This document shows, piece after piece, positions 8,292 through 14,740 of a stretch of DNA of 20,432 bases. The stretch covers positions 1 to 20,432 of the forward strand of contig JBOGHU010000043.1 in the NCBI GenBank assembly GCA_050742255.1, in the 5' to 3' direction. Under the pieces are notes generated by a model. The model did not search any database and was not told where the DNA came from. It was given only the letters and a program-made list of their open reading frames with translations. This DNA comes from JBOGHU01 sp050742255. GTDB taxonomy: Bacteria > Actinomycetota > Acidimicrobiia > Acidimicrobiales > CADCSY01. The position numbers and the translations under genes were made by a program. Each line of letters starts with the position of its first letter. Position 1 is the first letter of the stretch.

Positions 8292-8660
8292 CTAGGGCGT
8301 GCGGTCGTCCGCGCCCCGCACCGACACCTCGACCAGGGCCGCGAAGGCGGGGGGGTCGGAGACGGCGAGGTCGGCCAGGACCTTGCGGTCCACATCCACC
8401 TCGGCCCGGCGCAGGCCATCGATGAACCGGCTGTAGCTCATGCCGTTCTGGCGGGCAGCGGCGTTGATCCGCTGTATCCACAACCGGCGGAAGTCGCCCT
8501 TGCGAGCCCGCCGGTCGCGGTACGCGTAGCGCAGGGAGTGCATGACCTGCTCGTTGGCGGCCCGGTGGGAGCGGCTCTTGCTGCCGTAGTAGCCCCGCGC
8601 CTGGTCGAGGACGGCGCGGCGACGCTTCTTGGCGTGGACGGCCCGCTTGACCCTTGCCAT
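8292..8660 (-). CDS. rplT: Large ribosomal subunit protein bL20
   Basis: bL20 binds 23S rRNA early in 50S assembly and in several bacteria represses its own operon. 122 residues, normal length, starting MARVKRAVHAKKRRR and containing GYYGSKSRSHRAANEQV, AYRDRRARKGDFRRLWI and INAAARQNGMSYSRFIDGL, all diagnostic. Start ATG at 8660 has GGGAG 5 nt upstream. It follows rpmI by 44 nt in the classic infC-rpmI-rplT order. The C-terminal tail is slightly extended and acidic/variable. Confidence 0.98.
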   Translation of the reverse strand: MARVKRAVHAKKRRRAVLDQARGYYGSKSRSHRAANEQVMHSLRYAYRDRRARKGDFRRLWIQRINAAARQNGMSYSRFIDGLRRAEVDVDRKVLADLAVSDPPAFAALVEVSVRGADDRTP

Positions 8661-8704
8661 CGTGGCTCCCTTCGGGTGGTGGTGGGATGCCGGGGCTCCG
8701 GCCC

Positions 8705-8899
8705 TCAGCGGCCCAGCAGCGTGTTGACGCGGGCCAGGTCACCGCCGGTGACCTGGGAGGGACGGCCGAGGCGGCGCGTCCGCCGCGACGGCTTCTTCTC
8801 CAGGATGTGGTTCTTGAAGGCCTTCCGGCGCATGACCTTGCCCGAACCCGTCACCTTGAACCGCTTGGCCGCGCCCCGGTGTGTCTTCATCTTCGGCAT
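8705..8899 (-). CDS. rpmI: Large ribosomal subunit protein bL35
   Basis: Small basic 50S protein, 64 residues, the usual size. MPKMKTHRGAAKRFKVTGSGK at the N-terminus, followed by the conserved KNHILEKKPSRRTRRL, is diagnostic. Start ATG at 8899 lies 27 nt after the infC stop, with GGACGGAG about 5 nt upstream. Its translation is known in other bacteria to be coupled with rplT. Confidence 0.98.
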   Translation of the reverse strand: MPKMKTHRGAAKRFKVTGSGKVMRRKAFKNHILEKKPSRRTRRLGRPSQVTGGDLARVNTLLGR

Positions 8900-8926
8900 C
8901 GTCGCTCCGTCCGTCCGACCTGGTCC

Positions 8927-9520
8927 TCAGGGTTCCCTATGATCGTCGCCGCTGCGCCCGTCGTTGCGCCCGTCGCTCCCGCGGCCCTGACGCCTCACCC
9001 GCTTGTCGGGCGCCAGCACCATGGTCATGTTCCGGCCGTCGAGGCGGGGGGCGGCCTCGATCCTGGCCCGGTCGGCGATGCGGCCGGCCACCGAGTCGAG
9101 GATGTCCATGCCCAGCTCGGGGTGGTGGACCTCCCGCCCCCTGAACATGATCGTGAGCTTCACCTTGTGGCCCTCGTCGAGGAACTTCTCCACCTTCTTG
9201 GTCTTCGTCTCGAAGTCGCCCTTGCCGATCTTCACCCGGTACTTCATCTCCTTGACCGAGACCTGGGTGGCCTTGCGGCGGGACTCCTTGGCCTTCTGGG
9301 CCGCCTCGTACTTGTACTTGCCGTAGTCCATGATCCGGCACACCGGCGGGTTGGCCTGGGGTGCCACCTCGACCAGGTCGAGATCGAGGTTCCGGGCGAT
9401 CCTGAGCGCCTCGGGCAACGGCTTGATCCCGATCTGGCTGCCGTCGGTGGAGACCAACCGCACCTCCCGGGCCCGGATCCCGTCGTTGATGCGAGGCTCG
9501 TTGGTGGCGGGTGTGGCTAT
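8927..9520 (-). CDS. infC: Translation initiation factor IF-3, probable ATA start
   Basis: IF-3 binds the 30S subunit, prevents premature 50S joining and proofreads the start codon and initiator tRNA. The IF3_N domain begins at RINDGIRAREVRLV and holds VEVAPQANPPVCRIMDYGKYKYE; the IF3_C domain holds KEMKYRVKIGKGDFETK, LTIMFRGRE and DGRNMTMVLAP. A charged tail of about 25 residues ends it. The conserved N-terminus (INDxIR) lies upstream of the first in-frame GTG (9463), so that GTG is too late. The best start is ATA at 9520, 7 nt behind GGAGG; the frame upstream offers no ATG, GTG or TTG near it. That gives 197 residues. The ATG at 9527 is in another frame. Rare AUU-type starts on infC are the known basis of IF-3 autoregulation, which supports this reading. 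Confidence 0.95.
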   Translation of the reverse strand: MATPATNEPRINDGIRAREVRLVSTDGSQIGIKPLPEALRIARNLDLDLVEVAPQANPPVCRIMDYGKYKYEAAQKAKESRRKATQVSVKEMKYRVKIGKGDFETKTKKVEKFLDEGHKVKLTIMFRGREVHHPELGMDILDSVAGRIADRARIEAAPRLDGRNMTMVLAPDKRVRRQGRGSDGRNDGRSGDDHREP

Positions 9521-9526
9521 CGGGCA

Positions 9527-9534
9527 TCCTCCTC
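9527..9534 (-). promoter_or_regulatory. Shine-Dalgarno GAGGAGGA that fixes the infC ATA start
   Basis: The minus strand reads GAGGAGGA here. GGAGG sits 7 nt before ATA at 9520, ideal spacing. The overlapping ATG at 9527 is far too close to this element to be initiated from it, which argues against the out-of-frame ATG. Confidence 0.75.
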
Positions 9535-9741
9535 GGTGCGGGTTGGTCCTCGGCGCTGCTGACCGGCGGCTGGCGTGCCGAGGGCCGGCGTCAGGTCAGG
9601 AACCCGCCCCGCCGCACCATCTCTCGACGTGGCGGCATGGAGGACCCGACACACACCGGGACGCTCCTGCACCGCCTCGGTGGCCGGGTGGGGCGCCCCC
9701 GGCACGGAGCGGGCCCGCTTTCCCGATCTGGTTGTCCCGCT
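9535..9741 (-). promoter_or_regulatory. Putative structured infC leader, possible L20/IF-3 control region
   Basis: About 200 nt between the divergent -10 region and the infC Shine-Dalgarno contain no gene. On the minus strand a perfect 7-bp stem can form between CCTCGGC (9583-9577) and GCCGAGG (9554-9548). A second stem can form between the sequences complementary to 9584-9594 and 9559-9567 (CTGAC/GTCAG plus CGGC/GCCG). The arms interlock, so the stems form a pseudoknot or exclude each other. TCCTCC (9644-9639) is complementary to GGAGGA of the Shine-Dalgarno. A 12-bp palindrome, AGCGGGCCCGCT, lies at 9708-9719. In Bacillus the infC operon leader is bound by L20; a similar role here is inference. 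Confidence 0.4.
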
Positions 9742-9747
9742 AGGGTA
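9741..9747. promoter_or_regulatory. Possible shared -10 element of the divergent DUF1844 and infC promoters
   Basis: TAGGGTA reads as TAGGGT on the plus strand (9741-9746) and TACCCT on the minus strand (9747-9742); both match TAnnnT. On the plus strand 6 nt separate it from the ATG at 9753, predicting a leaderless DUF1844 mRNA. On the minus strand it would start a leader of about 215 nt for infC. No convincing -35 is seen for either direction. Confidence 0.45.
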
Positions 9748-9752
9748 CACCC

Positions 9753-10181
9753 ATGAGCTCGATCTGGACACCAGGTGGCGAGCACCCCGTCCGCGACCAC
9801 GACCAGGAGCCGCCGCCGCCGCCTCCCCGACGCACCCGGGAGGCGGCCCAGGGGGAGCCGGGGCGCGGTGGTCTCGACCCCGAGCAGCAGACCGAGCTCG
9901 AGGCCCAGCTGAGCGCCATGCAGGAGGAGGTCGCCCGGACGCCGGCCTCGGTCGTGGTCGCCAACCACGCCGTGGGGCTGTTCCAGCTGGCGGCCATCCA
10001 CCTCGACCAGCGCCCGCCCAGCCTCGAGCAGGCCCGGCTGGCCATCGACGCCATGGCCGCCCTGGTGGAGGGCCTGAAGGGTCGCCTCGGTGACGAGGAG
10101 CAGGGGTTGGCGGACGGTCTGGCCCAGGCCCGGATGGCCTACGTCCAGCTAGCGGGCGCGTCCGCCCCCCAGCCGGGCTGA
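9753..10181 (+). CDS. DUF1844 domain protein
   Basis: 142 residues, function unknown. The first 45 or so residues are polar and proline-rich (PPPPPP at 20-25) and probably disordered. A helical segment follows, then the DUF1844 core: VVVANHAVGLFQLAAIHL (67-84) and RLAIDAMAALVEGLKGRL (95-112). In Actinobacteria, proteins of this family are commonly encoded beside infC, transcribed away from it, as here. No signal peptide or membrane segment is evident and no catalytic residues are recognisable. The start is ATG at 9753, with a -10-like TAGGGT 6 nt upstream and no Shine-Dalgarno, so the transcript is probably leaderless. Its stop is followed by a short GC hairpin at 10188-10200. Confidence 0.85.
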   Translation: MSSIWTPGGEHPVRDHDQEPPPPPPRRTREAAQGEPGRGGLDPEQQTELEAQLSAMQEEVARTPASVVVANHAVGLFQLAAIHLDQRPPSLEQARLAIDAMAALVEGLKGRLGDEEQGLADGLAQARMAYVQLAGASAPQPG

Positions 10182-10187
10182 GCCTCT

Positions 10188-10200
10188 CGGGGCCGCCCCG
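10188..10200 (+). terminator. Weak candidate terminator hairpin after the DUF1844 gene
   Basis: CGGGG-CCG-CCCCG forms a 5-bp GC stem starting 7 nt after the stop. Only a short TTT follows, a few bases downstream, so intrinsic termination would be weak. It lies in the 98-nt convergent gap between the DUF1844 gene and the cold-shock-domain gene. Confidence 0.3.
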
Positions 10201-10205
10201 ACCCT

Positions 10206-10219
10206 TTGCGCGCGCGCAA
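10206..10219. repeat. Perfect palindrome of alternating CG in the convergent gap
   Basis: TTGCGCGCGCGCAA is a perfect 14-bp palindrome. Its 3' half (GCGCAACA) can alternatively pair with TGCTGCGC just downstream (10224-10231) with one mismatch. It may act in 3'-end formation for either convergent transcript; its role is unknown. Confidence 0.4.
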
Positions 10220-10279
10220 CAGCCTGCTGCGCAGGGTGAGCGCACCACAAAGGCGGGGCAACCCGGCGGTGAGGCGCCG

Positions 10280-10489
10280 TCAGAGGGGGGCAGGGGTGAC
10301 GGCGGCCGCCTCCCACCGGCCGCGGTGGCCGGCCACGACCACCCAGGTGACGGCGGTCCCGACCTCGATGGCGCGGCCCCCCCCGGCGATGGCCGTGCAG
10401 TGGAAGAAGCGCTCCCGCCCGTCCTCCCCCCGAACGGTGCCGTAGCCCTTGTCGTGGTCGAACGACACCACCTGGCCCCGGCCGGACAC
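10280..10489 (-). CDS. Small cold-shock-domain protein
   Basis: 69 residues, a single OB-fold cold-shock domain. It opens with GRGQVVSFDHDKGYGTV, where KGYG matches the RNP1 region (usually KGYGFI), and has RFFHCTAI in place of the RNP2 region (usually VFVHxSAI). The second half is more divergent than in standard CspA proteins, so nucleic-acid binding is likely but the RNA-chaperone role is inferred. Start is GTG at 10489, exactly 4 nt after the hisG stop, with no Shine-Dalgarno, so it appears to be translated by coupling to hisG as the last gene of the def-rib-hisG operon. Confidence 0.8.
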   Translation of the reverse strand: MSGRGQVVSFDHDKGYGTVRGEDGRERFFHCTAIAGGGRAIEVGTAVTWVVVAGHRGRWEAAAVTPAPL

Positions 10490-10493
10490 GGAA

Positions 10494-11369
10494 TCAGTGG
10501 ACGATCTTGGACAGCGGCAGCTCGATGATGTCGGCGGCGCCGGCGTCCTTGAGGGCGGGTATGAGCGTGTTGATCTCGGCGGTGGGGACCACCGACTCCA
10601 CCGCGTAGCCGTCCTCGCCGAACAGCTTGGCCACCGTGGGGGAGCGCAGCGAGGGGAGGAGCGCGATCACCGCGTCCAGCTGGTCCCCACCCACGTTCAG
10701 CTTGACCAGCACCTTCCCCCTGGCCTCGAGGGCGCCCTGGAGGAGCGTGTGGAGCTGGTTCATGGAGTGGCGCAGGGCCGGCCGGTCGTAGGCGGCGGGG
10801 TTGGCTATGAGCTCGGTGTAGGAGACCAGGATGGTCTCGAGGACCCGGAGGCCGGCCGCCCGCAGGGCCTGGCCGGTCTCGGTGATCTCGACGACGGCGT
10901 CGGCGATGTCGGGGATCTTGGCCTCGGTGGCCCCGTGGGAGAGCCGGACCCGGGCGTCCACGCCGTGCTTGGCCAGGAAGCGCCGGGTCAGCTCGGGGTA
11001 CTCGGTCGAGACCCGGACGCCCGGGGGCAGCTCACCGACCCGCCGCCAGCGGGCGCCCTCGGCCACGGCCAGCACCACCCGGATGGGCCTGGCGGTGGCC
11101 TTGGAGTACCGGAGCTCGCCGAGGGAGACCACGTCGCTGGCGGTCTCCTCGATCCAGTCCCGTCCCGTGACCCCGAGGTCGAAGAGGCCCTCGGCCACGT
11201 AGGTGGGGATCTCCTGGGGCCGCAGGATGCGGACCTCGCCCACGCGGGGATCGGCGATGCTCGCCTGGTAGGCGGCCTCCGAGCCGCGGGTCACGGGCAG
11301 GTCGGCGGCGGCGAAGAGCTCGAGGGTGGCCCGCTCGAGAGAGCCCTTCGGGAGCACCAGGCGCAGCAC
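10494..11369 (-). CDS. hisG: ATP phosphoribosyltransferase HisG, long form
   Basis: First enzyme of histidine biosynthesis; joins ATP and PRPP to give phosphoribosyl-ATP. About 291 residues, the length of the long, self-sufficient HisG that needs no HisZ. N-terminal LRLVLPKGSLERAT and then GLFDLGVTGRDWIEE belong to the periplasmic-binding-like catalytic fold; SHGATEAKIPDIADAVVEITETG contains the PRPP-binding region. The C-terminal HisG_C/ACT-like domain is present, from GKVLVKLNVGGDQLDAV to the end, so allosteric inhibition by histidine is expected. The start chosen is GTG at 11369, sharing one base with the ribH stop (TAGTG), with GGAGG 4 nt upstream. Earlier in-frame codons lie inside ribH. 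No hisE gene lies beside it here. Confidence 0.95.
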   Translation of the reverse strand: MLRLVLPKGSLERATLELFAAADLPVTRGSEAAYQASIADPRVGEVRILRPQEIPTYVAEGLFDLGVTGRDWIEETASDVVSLGELRYSKATARPIRVVLAVAEGARWRRVGELPPGVRVSTEYPELTRRFLAKHGVDARVRLSHGATEAKIPDIADAVVEITETGQALRAAGLRVLETILVSYTELIANPAAYDRPALRHSMNQLHTLLQGALEARGKVLVKLNVGGDQLDAVIALLPSLRSPTVAKLFGEDGYAVESVVPTAEINTLIPALKDAGAADIIELPLSKIVH

Positions 11370-11878
11370 TACGCCTCCGCTCCGCCGGCTCGGGGCACCG
11401 GGCCACCGGGGCCCTTGGGGAGCTGGCGACACAGGTCGGCCATCTCGATGGCCGACTCCGCCGCCGCGTAGCCCTTGTTCCCGGCCTTGCCGCCGGCCCG
11501 CTCGAGCGCCTGGTCGACCGACTCGGTGGTGAGGACACAGAAGGCGATCGGCACACCGGTGTCGAGGGACGCCCTCTGGAGCCCCGCCGCGCACTGGCCG
11601 GCGACGTGGTCGTAGTGACCGGTGGCGCCTCGGATCACCGCACCCACGGCTATCACCGCGTCGTGCTCCCCCGAGGCCGCCAGGCGCCCTGCCACCAGCG
11701 GGAGCTCCCAGGCCCCCGGTGCCCAGGCCACGGTCACCGACGACTCGTCCACCCCGTGGCGGCGGAGGCCGTCGCGGGCCCCGGCCAGGAGCCGCTCGGT
11801 CACCAGGTCGTTGAAACGGCTGCAGGCGATGGCGATCCGCATGCCGTCGCCCCGCAGCTCACCGGAGTAGGCGGTCAC
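11369..11878 (-). CDS. ribH: 6,7-dimethyl-8-ribityllumazine synthase RibH
   Basis: Condenses 5-amino-6-ribitylaminouracil with 3,4-dihydroxy-2-butanone 4-phosphate to make the lumazine precursor of riboflavin; the family forms pentamers or 60-mer shells. 169 residues. Seen: IAIACSRFNDLVTERLL (15-31), the WAPGAWELP substrate loop (52-60), GAVIRGATGHYDHVAGQ (79-95) with the expected catalytic histidine H88, and the phosphate-binding region near GNKGYAAAESAIEM. The C-terminus has a Gly/Pro-rich tail of about 15 residues. Start GTG at 11878 overlaps the ribBA stop as GTGA. Confidence 0.96.
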   Translation of the reverse strand: MTAYSGELRGDGMRIAIACSRFNDLVTERLLAGARDGLRRHGVDESSVTVAWAPGAWELPLVAGRLAASGEHDAVIAVGAVIRGATGHYDHVAGQCAAGLQRASLDTGVPIAFCVLTTESVDQALERAGGKAGNKGYAAAESAIEMADLCRQLPKGPGGPVPRAGGAEA

Positions 11879-13137
11879 GGGTCGACGCTCCTCTGCAGGG
11901 GCCCGGGCCGGTCCAGGCCCTCGAGCAGGTGGCCCAGGCGCTCCCGCTTGGTGCGCAGGTAGGCGATGTTCTCGGGGTTGGGGCTGGACTCGAGCGGCAC
12001 CCGTTCGACGATCTTCAGGCCGTAGCCGGCCAGGCCACCGTACTTGGCCGGGTTGTTGGTCATGTACCGCATGGTGGTGATGCCCAGGTCGACGAGGATC
12101 TGGGCCCCGATGCCGTACTCACGGCTGTCCACGGGCAGGCCCAGGTCGAGGTTGGCGTCGACGGTGTCACGGCCCTGGTCCTGGAGGCGGTAGGCCCGCA
12201 GCTTGTGGGTGATGCCGATGCCCCGGCCCTCATGGCCGCGCAGGTAGACGATGACGCCGAGCCCGGCCTCGGCCACCCGCTGCAAGGCGGCGTCCAGCTG
12301 CAGCCCGCAGTCGCAGCGCAACGAGCCGAACACGTCGCCGGTCAGGCACTCGCTGTGCACCCTCACCAGCACGTTGTCCTGTCCCTGCACCGCCCCCTTC
12401 ACCAGGGCCAGGTGGTGCTCGGCGTCGAGGACCGACTGGTAGGCGTAGCACGTGAAGTCACCCCACTCGGTGGGGATGCGGGCCTCGGCCACCCGCCGCA
12501 CCAGCTTCTCCTCCTGGCGCCGGTACCGGACCAGGTCGGCGATGGAGATCATGAGCAGGTCGTGGCGGGAGCAGAACGCCACCAGGTCGGGGACCCGGGC
12601 CACGGTCCCGTCGGCGTTGAAGATCTCGCACAGGACCCCGGCGGGGTAGAGGCCGGCCATGCGGGCCAGGTCGACGGCAGCCTCGGTGTGGCCGGCCCGC
12701 TTGAGCACACCCCCTTTCCTGTAGCGCAGCGGGAACATGTGGCCGGGACGGGCCAGGTCCTCGGGACGGGTGGCGGGGTCGATCAGGGCCTGGATGGTGG
12801 CGGCCCGGTCGGCGGCGGAGATGCCGGTGGTGGTGTCGTGGCGGTAGTCGGCCGAGACGGTGAAGGCGGTGCTGTGGCGCTCGGTGTTGTCGCTCACCAT
12901 GAGGGGGAGCCGCAGCTGGTCGAGGCGCTCGCCGGTCATCGGCATGCAGATCACGCCCGAGGTGTGGCGCACGAAGAAGGCGATCTTCTCGGGGGTGGCG
13001 AACTCGGCCGCCATGACCAGGTCGCCCTCGTTCTCGCGGTCCTCGTCGTCGACGACGACCACGATCTCGCCCCGACCCACGGCAGCGACGGCGTCGGGGA
13101 TGGACGAGAACCGGGGGCGGGGCCCGGGGGCGGTCAT
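11875..13137 (-). CDS. ribBA: Bifunctional DHBP synthase / GTP cyclohydrolase II RibBA
   Basis: One protein supplies both riboflavin precursors: the N-terminal half makes 3,4-dihydroxy-2-butanone 4-phosphate from ribulose 5-phosphate, and the C-terminal half opens GTP. 420 residues. RibB signatures: DDEDRENEGDLVMAAE (30-45), HTSGVICMPM (58-67) and RAGHTEAAVDLARMAG (147-162). RibA signatures: HSECLTGDVFGSLRCDCG, with zinc ligands C264, C275 and C277, then LRGHEGRGIG, KLRAYRLQDQGRDTVDAN and REYGIGAQILVDLG. All catalytic blocks appear intact. Start ATG at 13137 overlaps the ribE stop (ATGA); an open frame upstream of it is antisense-like sequence over ribE. Confidence 0.97.
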   Translation of the reverse strand: MTAPGPRPRFSSIPDAVAAVGRGEIVVVVDDEDRENEGDLVMAAEFATPEKIAFFVRHTSGVICMPMTGERLDQLRLPLMVSDNTERHSTAFTVSADYRHDTTTGISAADRAATIQALIDPATRPEDLARPGHMFPLRYRKGGVLKRAGHTEAAVDLARMAGLYPAGVLCEIFNADGTVARVPDLVAFCSRHDLLMISIADLVRYRRQEEKLVRRVAEARIPTEWGDFTCYAYQSVLDAEHHLALVKGAVQGQDNVLVRVHSECLTGDVFGSLRCDCGLQLDAALQRVAEAGLGVIVYLRGHEGRGIGITHKLRAYRLQDQGRDTVDANLDLGLPVDSREYGIGAQILVDLGITTMRYMTNNPAKYGGLAGYGLKIVERVPLESSPNPENIAYLRTKRERLGHLLEGLDRPGPLQRSVDP

Positions 13138-13727
13138 CCCGGCCCCTCGGTCCGGCCGGTCGCGCCCCCGCCGACGAGGAGGCGCTCGGCGTACCTGGCC
13201 AGCACGTCGACCTCGACGTTCACCCCCTCGCCCGGCCCCTTGCGCCCCAGGGTGGTGACCGCGGCGGTGTGGGGGATCACGGCGGCGGCGAAGCCGTCGG
13301 CGCCGACGGCGGTGACCGTGAGGCTCACCCCGTCGACGGCCACCGAGCCCCTGGCGGCGATGTAGCGGGCCAGCTCGGGGGCCAGGCGCACCGCCAACGA
13401 CGGTGCCGGCGCCCGGACCTCCCCCACACCGTCGACGTGGCCCTGAACCAGGTGCCCACCCAGGCGGCCGTCCAGTCGCAGCGGCCGCTCCAGGTTGACC
13501 GGGGTCCCGGGCCTGAGCCGGCCCAGGGTGGTGCGGTGCCGGGTCTCCTCGCTCAGGTCGGCCTCCCACCAGTCCTCGCCCCGCGCCACCACGGTCAGGC
13601 AGCAGCCGTCCACGGCGAGAGAGTCTCCCACCTCCACGCCGGCCAGCACAGCCGAGGCGGCGACGCGCAGCCGCCCAACCCCCCCGGCCACGACCAGGCC
13701 TAGCTCCTCGACGATCCCGGTGAACAC
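13134..13727 (-). CDS. ribE: Riboflavin synthase alpha chain RibE
   Basis: Dismutates two 6,7-dimethyl-8-ribityllumazine molecules to riboflavin plus the pyrimidine substrate. 197 residues with the two tandem lumazine-binding repeats of the family: the first opens MFTGIVEELG and has DSLAVDGCCLTVV and ETRHRTTLG; the second opens GGHLVQGHVDGVGEV and has GSVAVDGVSLTVT and HTAAVTTLG. Start is GTG at 13727, 4 nt after the ribD stop. The same enzyme is also called RibC in some nomenclatures. The C-terminal Gly-rich tail is variable. Confidence 0.96.
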   Translation of the reverse strand: MFTGIVEELGLVVAGGVGRLRVAASAVLAGVEVGDSLAVDGCCLTVVARGEDWWEADLSEETRHRTTLGRLRPGTPVNLERPLRLDGRLGGHLVQGHVDGVGEVRAPAPSLAVRLAPELARYIAARGSVAVDGVSLTVTAVGADGFAAAVIPHTAAVTTLGRKGPGEGVNVEVDVLARYAERLLVGGGATGRTEGPG

Positions 13728-13731
13728 GTCC

Positions 13732-14736
13732 CTATTCTCCCCTCTCCGCCCACGGTTCCGGTCGTCTCGGGGCCACCTCGACCCGCAGGTCGGGCCCGAG
13801 ACGGGTCACCGAGGTGATCTCGCCGGTCCACACCTCGGCCATCGTCGTTGCCCCCGGGCCGGCGAACAGGCCGCGCCCGTCGTCGCCGCCCAGCAGCTTG
13901 GGGGCCAGGTACAGGACGTAGCGATCGACCAGGCCGGCCCGGTGGAAGGCACCGGCCACCGTGGCACCCCCCTCCACCAGGGCCTGGAGCACCTGCCGCC
14001 GTCCCAGCTCGTCGAGGATCGCCCCCAGGTCCCCCTGGCGCTCGAGGGCGGGGTGGACCCGGGCCTGGCCGGGGGCCCGGCCCAGCACCACCCGGAGCGG
14101 GTCGCGACCGCCGTGGCGGGCGGTGAGCTCGGGATCGTCGGCGCGCACCGTCCCCGCGCCCACGATCACCGCGTCGCTCTCGGCCCGCAGGCGGTGGGCG
14201 TCGGCCCGGGCCTCCTCGCCGGTGAGCCAGCGGGAGCTGCCGTCGGGGGCGGCGGTACGGCCGTCGAGGGAGGCGGCCAGCTTGAGCACGACCCAGGGCC
14301 GCCCGGTGCGGCGGTGGGCGAGGTAGGGGGCGAGCTGGCCCACCACCTGGTCGGCGGCCACGCCGACGGTGACCTCCACTCCCCCCTCACGCAGCCGGGC
14401 GATGCCCCGACCCCGGTTGGCGGGGTCGGGATCGACGATCCCGACAACCACCCGCCGCACCCCGGCCGCCACGATGGCGTCGGCGCAGGGCGGCGTGCGC
14501 CCGTGGCGGGCGCAGGGCTCGAGGGTGGACCACAGGGTGGCACCCCGGGCCGCGGCCCCGGCTGCGGCCAGGGCGGCGGCCTCGGCGTGAGGGCCGCCGG
14601 GGGGCGCCGTCACCCCTTCGAACACCGAGCCGTCCTCCCCCGCCACGACGCAACCCACCCAGGGGTTGGGCGAGGTGGCGGCCCGCACGCCGGCTGCCAG
14701 CGCCAGCGCCCGACCCATGGCCACGGCGTCGTCCAC
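13732..14736 (-). CDS. ribD: Bifunctional riboflavin deaminase/reductase RibD
   Basis: Second and third steps of riboflavin synthesis: deamination of the pyrimidine, then NADPH reduction of the ribosyl chain. 334 residues. The deaminase domain shows the zinc site HAE (H50, E52) and LEPCARHGRTPPCADAI (C75, C84). The reductase domain shows LKLAASLDGRTAAPDGSS, WLTGEEARADAH, GAGTVRADDPELT and LVEGGATVAGAF. The loop between RVVLGRAPG and LVEGG is short, but total length is near that of other actinobacterial RibD. Start GTG at 14736 lies 4 nt after the stop of the preceding MogA/MoaB-like gene. Confidence 0.95.
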   Translation of the reverse strand: MDDAVAMGRALALAAGVRAATSPNPWVGCVVAGEDGSVFEGVTAPPGGPHAEAAALAAAGAAARGATLWSTLEPCARHGRTPPCADAIVAAGVRRVVVGIVDPDPANRGRGIARLREGGVEVTVGVAADQVVGQLAPYLAHRRTGRPWVVLKLAASLDGRTAAPDGSSRWLTGEEARADAHRLRAESDAVIVGAGTVRADDPELTARHGGRDPLRVVLGRAPGQARVHPALERQGDLGAILDELGRRQVLQALVEGGATVAGAFHRAGLVDRYVLYLAPKLLGGDDGRGLFAGPGATTMAEVWTGEITSVTRLGPDLRVEVAPRRPEPWAERGE

Positions 14737-14740
14737 CGGA

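Noticed and set aside
7397..8300. T-box or attenuator leader for pheS
   Set aside because: There is no untranslated space in front of pheS; the upstream gene overlaps or abuts it.
5616..8942. Very long open frame on the plus strand opposite pheT, pheS, the rRNA methyltransferase, rplT and rpmI
   Set aside because: It is antisense to five recognisable genes and has no recognisable domain. Such long false frames are expected when GC is this high.
8937..9527. Open frame from ATG 9527 across infC
   Set aside because: It is out of frame with IF-3, its product has no family features, and its ATG is too close to the Shine-Dalgarno.
13732..14736. RibD looked truncated because the reductase linker is short
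   Set aside because: All catalytic blocks of both domains are present, and overall length is near other actinobacterial RibD proteins.
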